From: JAKAQB01 sp027320105
GTDB taxonomy: Bacteria; Actinomycetota; Acidimicrobiia; Acidimicrobiales; Palsa-688
DNA length: 64,000 nt
Assembly (NCBI GenBank): GCA_027320105.1
Contig: DAHVMA010000053.1
Location: 1 to 64,000 of the forward strand
Reading direction: 5' to 3'
The first letter of the stretch is position 1. Each line of letters begins with the position of its first letter. This document shows, piece by piece, positions 26,252 through 34,217 of the stretch. The notes below the pieces were generated by a model. That model made no database searches. It had not been told where the DNA came from and worked only from the letters and a program-made list of their open reading frames with translations. The position numbers and the translations under genes were made by a program.

Positions 26252-27625
26252 TCATGCACCGTCGTCGGACCAGCCTCCGAGCGAGCCAGGTGTGACGGCG
26301 GCCGGCTCCACCAGGGGTGGGGCGAGATCGGCAAGGCGTTCCAGGTGCGTCGTGACGGCAGCGGCCAGCGGTCGCACGAACGGCGCTGGCAGCGGCCGGA
26401 CGTCTTGCCACGCGTGCTCCAGGTTGCGCTCGCGCAGCCACAGCGGCGCGGCGACGGACGTCGTGGCGGGCGCAAGCGCTGCCAGGGCGGCGGCGAGGGC
26501 GGCGCGGGCGCGAGGATCTCGAGGTGCCCGGTTGCACGCGGGCAGGAGCCGCTCGGGCGCGACGCCGAGCGCGCCGAGTGCTCGCAGGTGGGCGGCGAGG
26601 GTGTGCGTACCTTTGACACCGGGCAGGCCGACGGCCACCACGACGTCGGCGGTGCGCATCGCGAAGCGAGCGAGATGGTTGCGCTCCTCGACCTCGACCG
26701 ACCCGGACTCCGCTTCGCCCTCCACGTCGCCCGTGACGTCAGCGACGACCAGGGTGAAGGCCCGGCGGAGACCGTCGAGGGCAGCTGCGGTGGCACGAGG
26801 GCGCAGCGCCGCCCACGCCGCCGGGCGGCGGAGCCCGAGCAGCAGCCGGTACGGTCGCCCCGGGACCTCGTAGGTGGCCGCCACGACGTCGCCGGTCGAC
26901 GGCGTGCCGATGCGGTGGGCGTCGACCAGCTCTTGGAGCCCAGGACCGAGGTCGACGGCGTCGTGGAACACGCCGAGGTCAGCTCGCAGCGCCAGATCGG
27001 CGAGAAGCACCCGCCCGCCGTAGCGAACGTCACCTCCGAGTCCCTGGGCGAGGGCGACGGCGATCATCGAAGCCCCCGTGCCACCGGTGCCGCTGACGGC
27101 CACCAGACGTCCGCGCCACGCACCTGGTTCGGCGTCGTCGAGCTCGGCTGGGAGCCGGTCTCCCCGACCGACGAGGCGGGCGTGCAGCGACAGGACGTCC
27201 AGTAGCTCGTCCCGGCCGAAGGCCGCTGGGAGGACCGCGGTGACCCCGAGGCCGGGCGGCGCCGGCCGGGCGCCGTCAGGCCTACCGCCTTCACTCCCAG
27301 GGGCGCCGCCCACTCGTGGAGGGTCGCCGCCCGCATCCGACGCGGCGCCTGCGGTGGCAGTGGCGGCGCGGACCAGCAGCACCGGCACGCCGAGGGTGGC
27401 GGCACCGGCGACGAGGTCCCGGTCGAACCCCGGTGAGGCGGCGTCGACGAGGAGGGCGGACCAGGGCCTGCCGGTGGCCAGCCGGGCGCGCACCTCCTCG
27501 GCCGACCGGCATTTCACGAACTCGGCGGGTAGCGCACCGGACGCCGTCCAGCGGGTCACCTCCCGGAACCACGGCGCGCGCGGCGGCGCCAGCCCGAGGA
27601 GAACCCAGCGCTCGCTGCCGGTCAT
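26252..27625 (-). CDS. CpaE-like MinD/ParA-fold protein with a defective P-loop
   Basis: A 457-residue protein with an N-terminal receiver-like part (ALLVDAASPGFDRDL) and a C-terminal MinD/ParA-like domain. CpaE proteins localise Tad pilus assembly. The deviant Walker A should be KGGxGKS/T, but here it reads GTGGTGAS (residues 179-186), so both lysines are lost and ATP hydrolysis is doubtful. Later motifs VLLADLALRADLGV and VVADVTGDV keep the fold. ATG 27625 overlaps the CpaB stop (ATGA). It is transcribed towards the other pilus genes. Confidence 0.78.
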   Translation of the reverse strand: MTGSERWVLLGLAPPRAPWFREVTRWTASGALPAEFVKCRSAEEVRARLATGRPWSALLVDAASPGFDRDLVAGAATLGVPVLLVRAATATAGAASDAGGDPPRVGGAPGSEGGRPDGARPAPPGLGVTAVLPAAFGRDELLDVLSLHARLVGRGDRLPAELDDAEPGAWRGRLVAVSGTGGTGASMIAVALAQGLGGDVRYGGRVLLADLALRADLGVFHDAVDLGPGLQELVDAHRIGTPSTGDVVAATYEVPGRPYRLLLGLRRPAAWAALRPRATAAALDGLRRAFTLVVADVTGDVEGEAESGSVEVEERNHLARFAMRTADVVVAVGLPGVKGTHTLAAHLRALGALGVAPERLLPACNRAPRDPRARAALAAALAALAPATTSVAAPLWLRERNLEHAWQDVRPLPAPFVRPLAAAVTTHLERLADLAPPLVEPAAVTPGSLGGWSDDGA

Positions 27626-28338
27626 CGCCTCGCCGGGGGCGTCCCGCCGGCGCCCAGCCCGACGCCGTCGGACGGCTCGGCCGCCACCACGTCGAGGACG
27701 CCGGCGTGCTCGGCGGCGATCACCGCCTCGACCTCTGGGAGGGTCGCCACGCCGAGCGTCAGCACCTCGGTGCCGTTGCCGGCGCTCAGCAGGCCACCGC
27801 CGCTGCCGGTCACCGCCATCACCTCCCCCCCTCGCAGCAGGACGGTCGTCTTGGAGGTCGGTGCCGTCCCGGTGGTCTCGAAGAGATCGACTCGCTCGCC
27901 GGCCACCAGACCGCTGAGCTCCGGTGCGGAGATCGTCACGGTCACGGGGCGGAGCCCCGGCTGGGTGCCGGCGGGGGTCAGCTCGGGCGCCGTCACCAGC
28001 TCGCCGGGCTGCAGTGCCACGGCGAGCGTCCGACCTTCCACCTCGGCCCGGCTGCCGAAGGCTGTGGCGGCGAGCGTCCCGGTGAGATGGGCTTGCACGG
28101 TCCGCAGGTCAGCCGGGGTGATCCTCGTGCCGGCCGCCACCGGAACGGCGGCGACCACCCATGGCCGTCCCCGGCCGGGCCGGGTACCCAGCCAAGCCCC
28201 GAACACCAGGACCGCGGACGTCGCGATCACGAAGGCACCGGCGATCGCCCGCCCGCCGACCCTCGCCGGGCGCGGCTGCAACCGGAGCCCGGCAGCGGAC
28301 CCGTTCCCGACCCTTGCCTCCGCGGAGGGGGCGGCCAC
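27622..28338 (-). CDS. cpaB: SAF-domain CpaB/RcpC-like pilus protein
   Basis: A 238-residue protein with one N-terminal membrane segment (AIAGAFVIATSAVLVFGAWLG), then a SAF domain (VVAAVPVAAGTRITPADLRTVQAHLTG) and a second beta-rich part (RPVTVTISAPELSGLVAGERVDLFE). It matches the Flp pilus assembly protein CpaB, which stabilises the outer pilus complex. GTG 28338 is the likely start. It precedes and is coupled to the CpaE-like gene by ATGA. Confidence 0.82.
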   Translation of the reverse strand: MAAPSAEARVGNGSAAGLRLQPRPARVGGRAIAGAFVIATSAVLVFGAWLGTRPGRGRPWVVAAVPVAAGTRITPADLRTVQAHLTGTLAATAFGSRAEVEGRTLAVALQPGELVTAPELTPAGTQPGLRPVTVTISAPELSGLVAGERVDLFETTGTAPTSKTTVLLRGGEVMAVTGSGGGLLSAGNGTEVLTLGVATLPEVEAVIAAEHAGVLDVVAAEPSDGVGLGAGGTPPARR

Positions 28339-28388
28339 GGGCGGAACCTACTGGAGCAGCACGGGCATGTCGACAGGAGCTTTGCCGT

Positions 28389-29027
28389 CTACGGGCTCGG
28401 GGAGCAGGTGGCGATGGCGGCCAGCGGGACGTAGGTGTGCGTCCAGGGCCGGGTCCGGCTCCGCAGCGTGACCACGTCGGCACCCATCGCGACGAGCACC
28501 CCCCGCACCTCGCCGCCGCCGCCCAGAGTCACTGTGACAGGATCGCGCTCGGCCGCAAGCGCGGCCAGCGCTTCGGGAAGGCTCACCTGCAGGGCGGGAC
28601 GGCGGTCGGATCCGGCCGCAGGCGGGGTGCCACCGGCGCGGACGGAGTGGACGTGCGCCAGCGCGATCAACGTCGTGGCGCCGGCGTGGGCGAGGACGCA
28701 GAGGTCACTCCCTACGCCGACGAGCCTGCCACTGGCCGACCGGCCGTCGAGGCCTACGGTGACATCCGAGCCACGCTCCGCCAGGTCGACAAGCACCCCG
28801 AGCCAGGTCGCCCCCTCCTGCGCCTGCTGGCGCAGCCAGCGCTCCCGTGTCCGGGCGGCCACGGCCTCCCGGGTGCGGGTGTCGGCGGACCAGGCGGTGA
28901 GAGCGGAGAGCAGTGCGTCGGCGTCGAAGGGGTACCGGTGGGTCCGCTCGCCCTCTCCGTCGCCCTCTCCGTCGCCGTCCCTGCCCTCCGTGCCGTCCGT
29001 GCCCTCCGTGCCCTCCGTGCCGTCCAC
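28389..29027 (-). CDS. Hypothetical protein with a duplicated small beta-barrel-like domain
   Basis: A 212-residue protein of unknown function. The N-terminus is a short Gly-Thr-Glu/Asp-Gly-Glu repeat coded by 9-bp tandem repeats. After a helical part (ALLSALTAWSADTRTREAVAARTRERW) come two similar ~50-residue units: VTVGLDGRSASGRLVGVGSDL near residue 90 and VTVTLGGGGEVRGVLVAMGAD near 165. Each ends in a short strand before V-x-x-I/V. The pattern recalls Sm-like or other small beta-barrels (inference). It lies just upstream of cpaB in the same orientation. The GTG 29027 start is uncertain; an internal start after the repeat is possible. Confidence 0.6.
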   Translation of the reverse strand: MDGTEGTEGTDGTEGRDGDGEGDGEGERTHRYPFDADALLSALTAWSADTRTREAVAARTRERWLRQQAQEGATWLGVLVDLAERGSDVTVGLDGRSASGRLVGVGSDLCVLAHAGATTLIALAHVHSVRAGGTPPAAGSDRRPALQVSLPEALAALAAERDPVTVTLGGGGEVRGVLVAMGADVVTLRSRTRPWTHTYVPLAAIATCSPSP

Positions 29028-29486
29028 GGCGGGACTCTACGGCGTCTGCCCGGCGCAGGCACGGCTGGCACCGGGCATTCCCGTGCGCCGGCCGCCGGCC
29101 GTGCCCCTGGTCGGCAAGCGGGGCGCGTGCTCTCGCCGGCGAAGGCCGTCACCCTTGCCGGCGGGGCGCTCTCACCGGCGAAGGCCGTCAACCGCAAACC
29201 GCGCGCAGCGAGATGAACCGCGCGCATGGACGACGAAATGTCGTCCTCTTTGCGCGCGGTTCCCCTGCTGGCGCGCGGTTTGCGCCGCGGGATCGCCGCT
29301 CACGGGCCCCATCGTCGTGCCGGCCGGGTGCAACAGCCCCAAAGGGGACGCTTGGCGTACCGCAGCGCCCGTCTCCAAGCGATGCGCGCTCGGTGCGTGA
29401 GGCGCCGGCGCCGCACAACCCTCGGGTGGCACATGAAAGATCACGAGAAGTCACACATGTTCGCTACTGGACGCTAAGGTGGGCTC
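29028..29486. other. Gene-free stretch with repeats
   Basis: This 459-bp stretch has no convincing long gene. It contains a direct repeat of about 22 bp (29131-29152 and 29170-29191, core CACCGGCGAAGGCCGTCA or close variant) and copy B of the 80-bp GCGCGC element (29199-29278). The end carries the AAGGTGG ribosome site of the small ORF at 29487. Confidence 0.6.
29199..29278. repeat. 80-bp four-module GCGCGC element, copy B
   Basis: Same architecture as copy A at 21231-21310: GCGCGC modules at offsets 0, 18, 52 and ~71, core GACGACGAAATGTCGTCC at offset 30, total 80 bp. In this copy GACGAC/GTCGTC and CCGCGCGCA/TGCGCGCGG can pair into one long two-part stem. It lies about 0.9 kb beyond the cpaB start, so A and B bracket the pilus locus. 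Confidence 0.75.
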
Positions 29487-29615
29487 ATGGTCGCAAGGAC
29501 GGTGACACCGGTGAGGCACGGCCACGACACGCAGCACGGCCACGACACGCAGCGCGGCCACGACACGCAGCGCGGCCACGACAGGGGCGCCGAGCGGGAA
29601 GGGGGACGGGCATGA
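29487..29615 (+). CDS. Small ORF (42 aa) with four HGHDTQ-type repeats, coupled to the HTH gene
   Basis: ATG 29487 is preceded by AAGGTGG at good distance. The 42-residue product is MVARTVTPVR followed by H-G-H-D-T-Q-type hexads coded by the 18-bp tandem repeat. Its TGA stop overlaps the ATG of the HTH gene (ATGA at 29612), so translation is probably coupled. A histidine/aspartate-rich peptide could bind metal or be a leader controlling the HTH gene; both are inference. Confidence 0.5.
   Translation: MVARTVTPVRHGHDTQHGHDTQRGHDTQRGHDRGAEREGGRA
29517..29588 (+). repeat. 18-bp tandem repeat, about four units
   Basis: Units of CACGGCCACGACACGCAG at 29517, 29535 and 29553 (the third starts CGC), and a partial fourth to 29588. 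The six-codon period keeps the small ORF in frame. Confidence 0.85.
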
Positions 29616-29977
29616 GCGTCGCTGACACGCCGATCCGCTGGCTGTCGACCCGAGAGGCCTGCGAGCGCTTGGGCGTGACCCTGCGGACGCTGTACCGCTT
29701 CATCGACGAGGGGCAGTTGCCGGCCTACAAGATGGGTCGGGTCATCCGCCTCCAGGCGGCGGACGTGGCCGACTTCATCGACCGCATGCGCATCCCGCCG
29801 GGGACGCTCGAGCACCTGTACCCGGAGCCCAAGGGCCACGAGCGCCAGGCCGGTGGCCGGGTCTCGGCGGAGGAGGCGGCGGAGGAGGAGGCGGCGGAGG
29901 CGGAGGCGGGTGCCGGCGGCCTGCCGGACGATGGTGGCGAGCTCGCTGTGATGGTCGGCGAGGAGGAGCTTCCCTGA
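29612..29977 (+). CDS. Excisionase/MerR-type HTH DNA-binding protein
   Basis: A 121-residue protein with an excisionase-family winged HTH (WLSTREACERLGVTLRTLYRFIDEG ... YKMGRVIRLQAADVADFI) in the first 65 residues. A strongly acidic tail (EEAAEEEAAEAEAGAG ... GEEELP) follows. No integrase is nearby, so it is probably a chromosomal regulator rather than a phage Xis. ATG 29612 overlaps the stop of the small repeat ORF and has an AAGGGGGA ribosome site. It precedes the HIT-phoH operon by 23 bp. Confidence 0.75.
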   Translation: MSVADTPIRWLSTREACERLGVTLRTLYRFIDEGQLPAYKMGRVIRLQAADVADFIDRMRIPPGTLEHLYPEPKGHERQAGGRVSAEEAAEEEAAEAEAGAGGLPDDGGELAVMVGEEELP

Positions 29978-30000
29978 CCCCTGCCGGCCCCGGTGGCGCC

Positions 30001-30348
30001 GTGGCGTCCGACTGCCTCTTCTGCCGGATCGTGGCGGGGGAGGTGGCCTCAGAGGAGGTGCTCCGCACGGAGCGGACGTACGCCTTCCGGGACATCAGTC
30101 CGGTGGCGCCGGTGCACGTGCTGGTCGTCCCGCGCGACCACATCGACAGCGCCGCCGCCGTGTCGGCACAGCATGGCGCCGTGGTGGCGGAGCTGCTCAC
30201 CACGGCGCGCGCCGTGGCGGAAGCCGAGGGCATCCTCGAGCGCGGCTACCGGCTCGTGCTCAACGTGGGCGAAGACGCCCTGAACAGCGTGGCGCACCTC
30301 CACCTTCATGTCATCGGTGGCAAGCGGCTGGGGTGGCCGCCGGGGTGA
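30001..30348 (+). CDS. HIT-family nucleotide-binding hydrolase (HinT-like)
   Basis: The 115-residue protein starts ASDCLFCRIVAGEV and ends with the histidine triad HLHLHVIGG, covering the whole HIT fold. HinT-type enzymes hydrolyse purine nucleoside phosphoramidates and acyl-adenylates. It has a GTG start. The stop overlaps the probable GTG of phoH. HIT, phoH and ybeY in series is a frequent actinobacterial order. Confidence 0.9.
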   Translation: MASDCLFCRIVAGEVASEEVLRTERTYAFRDISPVAPVHVLVVPRDHIDSAAAVSAQHGAVVAELLTTARAVAEAEGILERGYRLVLNVGEDALNSVAHLHLHVIGGKRLGWPPG

Positions 30349-31379
30349 CCGAGGCGGCCGGCGGAGGATCTGCCGCGGGCACGAGCATCACCGGTCTCCG
30401 CCCCGCCCCGGCGGTAGCCTGGCAGCCAGAGCCCGCCGTGCCAACGACTGTCACCGTCCCCAACCACCTGATGCCGCGCCTGGTCGGCCCGCTCAACGAG
30501 AACCTCAAGCTGGTCGAGGAGGCCTTCGCCGGCACGCGGATCGTCAGCCGTGGCAACGAGTTCATCATCGACGGTGACGACGCTTCGACAGCGGCGCGCC
30601 TGATCGACGAGTTGCGCCTCATCCTCGAGCAGGGCCACAGCGTGGACCCCTCGATGGTGACGCGCACCATAGACATGGTGCGGGCCGACGAGCGCCCCTC
30701 CGAGGTCCTGACCGCAGAGGTCCTGCGCCCGGTCCGCGGCCGGGCGGTCCGTCCGAAGACCAGCGGGCAGAAGCGCTACGCCGAGGCGATCCGCGACAAC
30801 GTCGTCACCTTCGGGATCGGCCCGGCGGGCACCGGCAAGAGCTACCTCGCCGTCGCCCTCGCCGTTCAGGCCCTCCAGGCAAAGACCGTCGACCGCATCA
30901 TCCTCACCCGTCCGGCGGTCGAAGCGGGGGAGCGGCTCGGGTTCCTGCCAGGGGACCTCATGGCCAAGATCGATCCCTACCTCCGACCGCTCTACGACGC
31001 CCTCTACGACATGCTCGGCACGGAGGGGGCGCGCCGCCTGCTCGATGCGGGCACGGTGGAGGTGGCGCCGCTCGCGTACATGCGCGGCCGGACGCTCAAC
31101 AACAGCTTCATCATCCTCGACGAGGCACAGAACACGACCCCGGAGCAGATGAAGATGTTCCTCACCCGCATCGGCTTCGGGTCCAAGGTCGTCGTGACGG
31201 GCGACGACACCCAGATCGACCTCCCCGGCGGTCGCTCGGGGCTGCTCAACCTGGAGTCGGTCCTCTCGGGGATCGAGGGCCTCGCCTGGGTGCGCCTCGG
31301 ACGGCGTGACGTCGTGCGTCACCGGATCGTCGCCGACATAGTGTCGGCATTCGAGGCGGCCGACGCCTCGCGTGCCTGA
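30345..31379 (+). CDS. phoH: PhoH-family ATPase
   Basis: A 344-residue PhoH-like protein. The Walker A is GPAGTGKSYLA and the Walker B is SFIILDEAQNTTPEQMKMFLTR, followed by VVTGDDTQIDLP. The N-terminal KH-like part is TRIVSRGNEFIIDG. It is predicted to work in RNA metabolism with YbeY. GTG 30345 overlaps the HIT stop (GTGA) and is preferred; the first ~35 residues are non-conserved. Confidence 0.92.
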   Translation: MTEAAGGGSAAGTSITGLRPAPAVAWQPEPAVPTTVTVPNHLMPRLVGPLNENLKLVEEAFAGTRIVSRGNEFIIDGDDASTAARLIDELRLILEQGHSVDPSMVTRTIDMVRADERPSEVLTAEVLRPVRGRAVRPKTSGQKRYAEAIRDNVVTFGIGPAGTGKSYLAVALAVQALQAKTVDRIILTRPAVEAGERLGFLPGDLMAKIDPYLRPLYDALYDMLGTEGARRLLDAGTVEVAPLAYMRGRTLNNSFIILDEAQNTTPEQMKMFLTRIGFGSKVVVTGDDTQIDLPGGRSGLLNLESVLSGIEGLAWVRLGRRDVVRHRIVADIVSAFEAADASRA

Positions 31380-32004
31380 ACCGACGATGGCTGTCGAGGT
31401 CTTCGCCGCCGACGAGCAGCACGACCAGCCGGTCGACACGTTGCGGCTGGTGCGGCTCGCCGAGGCTGTGCTCTCCGACGAGGGTGTCCGCGGTGACGCC
31501 GAGCTGTCGATGCTGTTCGTGGACGAGGACGCGATCGCGGATCTCAACAAGCGGTTCCTCGGCAAGGATGGCCCGACGGACGTGCTCGCCTTCCCGATCG
31601 ACGAGGAGCCGGCGGAGAGTGGGCGCTCGCCGGATTCGGGAGGAAGCGGGCCTGGCTTCACCGGGGAGATGGAGGAGGCGCCGGCCCTGCTCGGCGATGT
31701 GGTCATCTGCCCTGCCGTCGCCCATCGCAACGCCCCGGAGCACACCGGGGCGTACGAGGACGAGCTGGCCCTGCTCGTCGTGCACGGCGTGTTGCACCTG
31801 TTGGGCATGGACCACCTCGACGAGGAGGAGGCGGAGGAGATGGAGCGGCGCGAGCGCGAGCTGCTCGCGCGCCACCACGGCGTGATGGTCTCGCCGCAGT
31901 TCCGGCCTGCCGCCGTGGACCCCGCCCCTCCCGCCCCCGACGCCTCCGCACCGCGCCCCGGCCCGGCTGCCGACGAGCCCTTCCAGGGACCATCGGGCCC
32001 GTGA
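31372..32004 (+). CDS. ybeY: Endoribonuclease YbeY (16S rRNA maturation)
   Basis: The metal site HGVLHLLGMDH (H-x3-H-x5-H) is intact, and GKDGPTDVLAFP is the usual YbeY strand. It acts in 16S rRNA 3' processing and ribosome quality control. The total of 210 residues is longer than usual because of a ~35-residue insert after FPIDEEPAE and a proline/alanine-rich C-terminal tail of about 35 residues. GTG 31372 overlaps phoH by 8 bp; ATG 31387 is an alternative start. Confidence 0.92.
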   Translation: MPEPTMAVEVFAADEQHDQPVDTLRLVRLAEAVLSDEGVRGDAELSMLFVDEDAIADLNKRFLGKDGPTDVLAFPIDEEPAESGRSPDSGGSGPGFTGEMEEAPALLGDVVICPAVAHRNAPEHTGAYEDELALLVVHGVLHLLGMDHLDEEEAEEMERRERELLARHHGVMVSPQFRPAAVDPAPPAPDASAPRPGPAADEPFQGPSGP

Positions 32005-33311
32005 CCGCCGCCGACCCCCCAAGCACCCACTTCGACGGGACCGACATCGGCCTTCTGGTCGCGGTCGTCGTCCTGATCGTCGTCACGGGTTTCCTCGCCC
32101 TCTCGGAGACCTCGCTCACCCGTACGTCGCGGGTGAAGGCGCTGAGCCTCGTCGAGGAGCAACGGCGGGGCGCCAAGATCCTGCTCCGGCTGGTGGAGCG
32201 CATCGAGCGGGTCCTCCCCGTCGTGCTCTTCGCCCTCGAGTTGTGCACCCTTGTCGCCGCCACCCTGGTCGGCGTCGTGGCCGCCCACCTCTTCGGCGCC
32301 CTCGGCGTGCTCGTCGCCACCGTCTTCGAGGTGATCGTCGTCTTCGTGGTCGCCGAGCTGGCACCGAAGACGTGGGCGGTGCAGCACAGCGAGCGCGCTG
32401 CGCTGATGTCGGCACCGTTCATCCGGGCCCTGTACGGGTTCCCGCCGTTGCGGTGGGTCACCCGTGCTCTCATCAAGGTGACCAACGTGGCGCTCCCCGG
32501 CAAGGGCATGTCGGAGGGGCCGTACACCTCCGACGAGATGATCCGCGCGATCGTCGACACGGCGGCGGCGGAGGAGGTCATCGAGACGGAGGAACGGACG
32601 CTGTTCCACTCGATCATCGACTTCGGCGACACCGTGGTGCGCGACGTGATGATCCCACGGCCTGACATGGTCGTCGTCGAGTCCCACGCCATCATCCGGG
32701 ACGTGGTCGACATCGCCATCAGCGCCGGCTGTAGCCGGATCCCCGTCTACGGCCAGGGCATCGACGACATCGTCGGGGTGGTGTTCGTGAAGGATCTGCT
32801 GCGTGCCGTGCGCGACGACCAGGCTGGCGAGCCGGTGACGGCCGTCATGCGCGATGCGCACTTCACCCCGGAGAGCAAGCGGGTCCCCGAGCTCATGCGC
32901 GAGATGCAGACCGAGAAGTACCACCTGGCGATGGTCGTGGACGAGTACGGCGGGACCGCCGGGCTCGTGACCCTCGAGGACCTGATCGAGGAGCTCGTGG
33001 GGGAGATCACCGACGAGTACGACGTCGACGCCCTGCCGGACGTGGAGGTCCTCGACGACGGCACGGTGGTGGTCAATGCCCGCATGCCCATCGACGAGGT
33101 CAACGACCTGCTCCCCGGACCCGGGTTGCCCGAGGGTGACTGGGACACCGTGGGCGGGCTCGTGTACTCCGAGGCCGGCCACGTGCCCCACGAGGGCGAG
33201 GAGGTCGAGGTGGAGGGCCACCGCCTGCGGGCCGAGGGGGTCTCCGGCCGGCGCATCGGGCGGGTGCGGATCCTTCCCGGCTCATCGGCCGGGGTCGCGG
33301 CCGATGAGTGA
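32001..33311 (+). CDS. CNNM/CorC-type transporter (hemolysin family protein)
   Basis: A 436-residue protein: a DUF21 membrane domain with about four segments (LLVAVVVLIVVTGFLALSE, then VLPVVLFALELCTLVAATL and others), then a CBS pair (DVMIPRPDMVVVES ... SRIPVYGQGIDDIVGVV; MVVDEYGGTAGLVTLEDLIEELVGEI). A C-terminal CorC_HlyC domain (VNARMPIDEVNDLLPGPGL) ends it. Relatives transport Mg2+ or Co2+ or affect their efflux. GTG 32001 overlaps the ybeY stop and its own stop overlaps era. Confidence 0.9.
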   Translation: MTAADPPSTHFDGTDIGLLVAVVVLIVVTGFLALSETSLTRTSRVKALSLVEEQRRGAKILLRLVERIERVLPVVLFALELCTLVAATLVGVVAAHLFGALGVLVATVFEVIVVFVVAELAPKTWAVQHSERAALMSAPFIRALYGFPPLRWVTRALIKVTNVALPGKGMSEGPYTSDEMIRAIVDTAAAEEVIETEERTLFHSIIDFGDTVVRDVMIPRPDMVVVESHAIIRDVVDIAISAGCSRIPVYGQGIDDIVGVVFVKDLLRAVRDDQAGEPVTAVMRDAHFTPESKRVPELMREMQTEKYHLAMVVDEYGGTAGLVTLEDLIEELVGEITDEYDVDALPDVEVLDDGTVVVNARMPIDEVNDLLPGPGLPEGDWDTVGGLVYSEAGHVPHEGEEVEVEGHRLRAEGVSGRRIGRVRILPGSSAGVAADE

Positions 33312-34152
33312 CGCCTTCCGCTCCGGGTTCGCGACCCTGGTCGGGCGCCCCAACGTCGGCAAGTCCACGCTGCTGAACGCCATCGTCGGCCAGAAGGTGT
33401 CGATCACGTCGCCCGTGGTCCAGACGACCCGCACACCGGTGCGCGGGGTGCTGACCCGGCCCGAGCTCCAGATCGTCTTCGTGGACACCCCCGGCATCCA
33501 CAAGCCCCGCACGTTGCTCAGCACCCGCCTCAACGACGTAGCCGGCGACGCGCTCGGGGGCGTCGACGTCGCCGTGCTCGTCATCGACGCCACCCAGCCG
33601 CTCGGCCGGGGGGACCGGTTCGTCGCCGCCAAGCTGCCGCCGGCCGCCATCTGCGTCGTCAACAAGCTGGACCTCGCTGGGCGCAAGGCCGTGCTCGACC
33701 AGCTGCAGGCCGCCGCCTCGCTCGGCCTCGAGGAGTACTTCCCGGTGTCGGCGCGCACCAGGAAGGGTGTGGACGACCTCGTGGACGCCATCGCCGCTCG
33801 CCTGCCCGAAGGACCCCGCCTGTACCCGCTCGGCGTCGTGACCGACGTCCCGGAAGCCGACTGGGTCGCCGAGCTGGTGCGTGAGCAGTTGCTCGCAGTC
33901 ATGCGCGAGGAGGTGCCCCACTCGATCGCCTGCCGGGTCACGGAGTGGGAGTGGCCCCGGATCCGCTGCGAGATCCTCGTCGAGCGGGAGTCGCAGAAGC
34001 CGATCGTGATCGGCCGTGGGGGGGGCGTCCTCAAAGAGGTCGGCACCCGGGTGCGCGCCCAGCTCCCGGCCGGCGCTCACCTCGAGCTGTTCGTCAAGGT
34101 CGACCCCGACTGGCAGAGCCGGCCCAAGGCCCTGGAGCGCCTCGGCTACTGA
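33304..34152 (+). CDS. era: GTPase Era
   Basis: A ribosome-assembly GTPase binding the 16S 3' end. G1 GRPNVGKS, G3 DTPG, G4 NKLD and the G5 SAR segment are present. The KH domain includes the R-ESQKPIVIGRGGGVLKEVG motif. Length 282 residues. ATG 33304 overlaps the CNNM stop by 8 bp; the upstream extension of this open frame is inside the other gene. It completes the HIT-phoH-ybeY-CNNM-era operon. Confidence 0.95.
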   Translation: MSDAFRSGFATLVGRPNVGKSTLLNAIVGQKVSITSPVVQTTRTPVRGVLTRPELQIVFVDTPGIHKPRTLLSTRLNDVAGDALGGVDVAVLVIDATQPLGRGDRFVAAKLPPAAICVVNKLDLAGRKAVLDQLQAAASLGLEEYFPVSARTRKGVDDLVDAIAARLPEGPRLYPLGVVTDVPEADWVAELVREQLLAVMREEVPHSIACRVTEWEWPRIRCEILVERESQKPIVIGRGGGVLKEVGTRVRAQLPAGAHLELFVKVDPDWQSRPKALERLGY

Positions 34153-34182
34153 CCGCTACTGACCCCGCTGACCGGCCGCTGA

Positions 34183-34200
34183 CCCCGCTGGGCAGCGGGG
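34183..34200. terminator. Hairpin between convergent era and pntB
   Basis: CCCCGCTG and CAGCGGGG (34183-34190 and 34193-34200) form an 8-bp stem with a minimal loop in a 65-bp convergent spacer. Two direct repeats of CTGACCCCGCTG lie beside it. Confidence 0.45.
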
Positions 34201-34217
34201 CCCACGGTCCCGTGCCG

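Noticed and set aside
29517..29588. CRISPR-like repeat
   Set aside because: The units are directly adjacent without spacers; it is a tandem repeat within a small ORF, and no cas genes are present.
30306..33221. Minus-strand open frame of 971 codons over phoH-ybeY-CNNM
   Set aside because: GC-rich antisense shadow; all recognisable motifs are on the plus strand.
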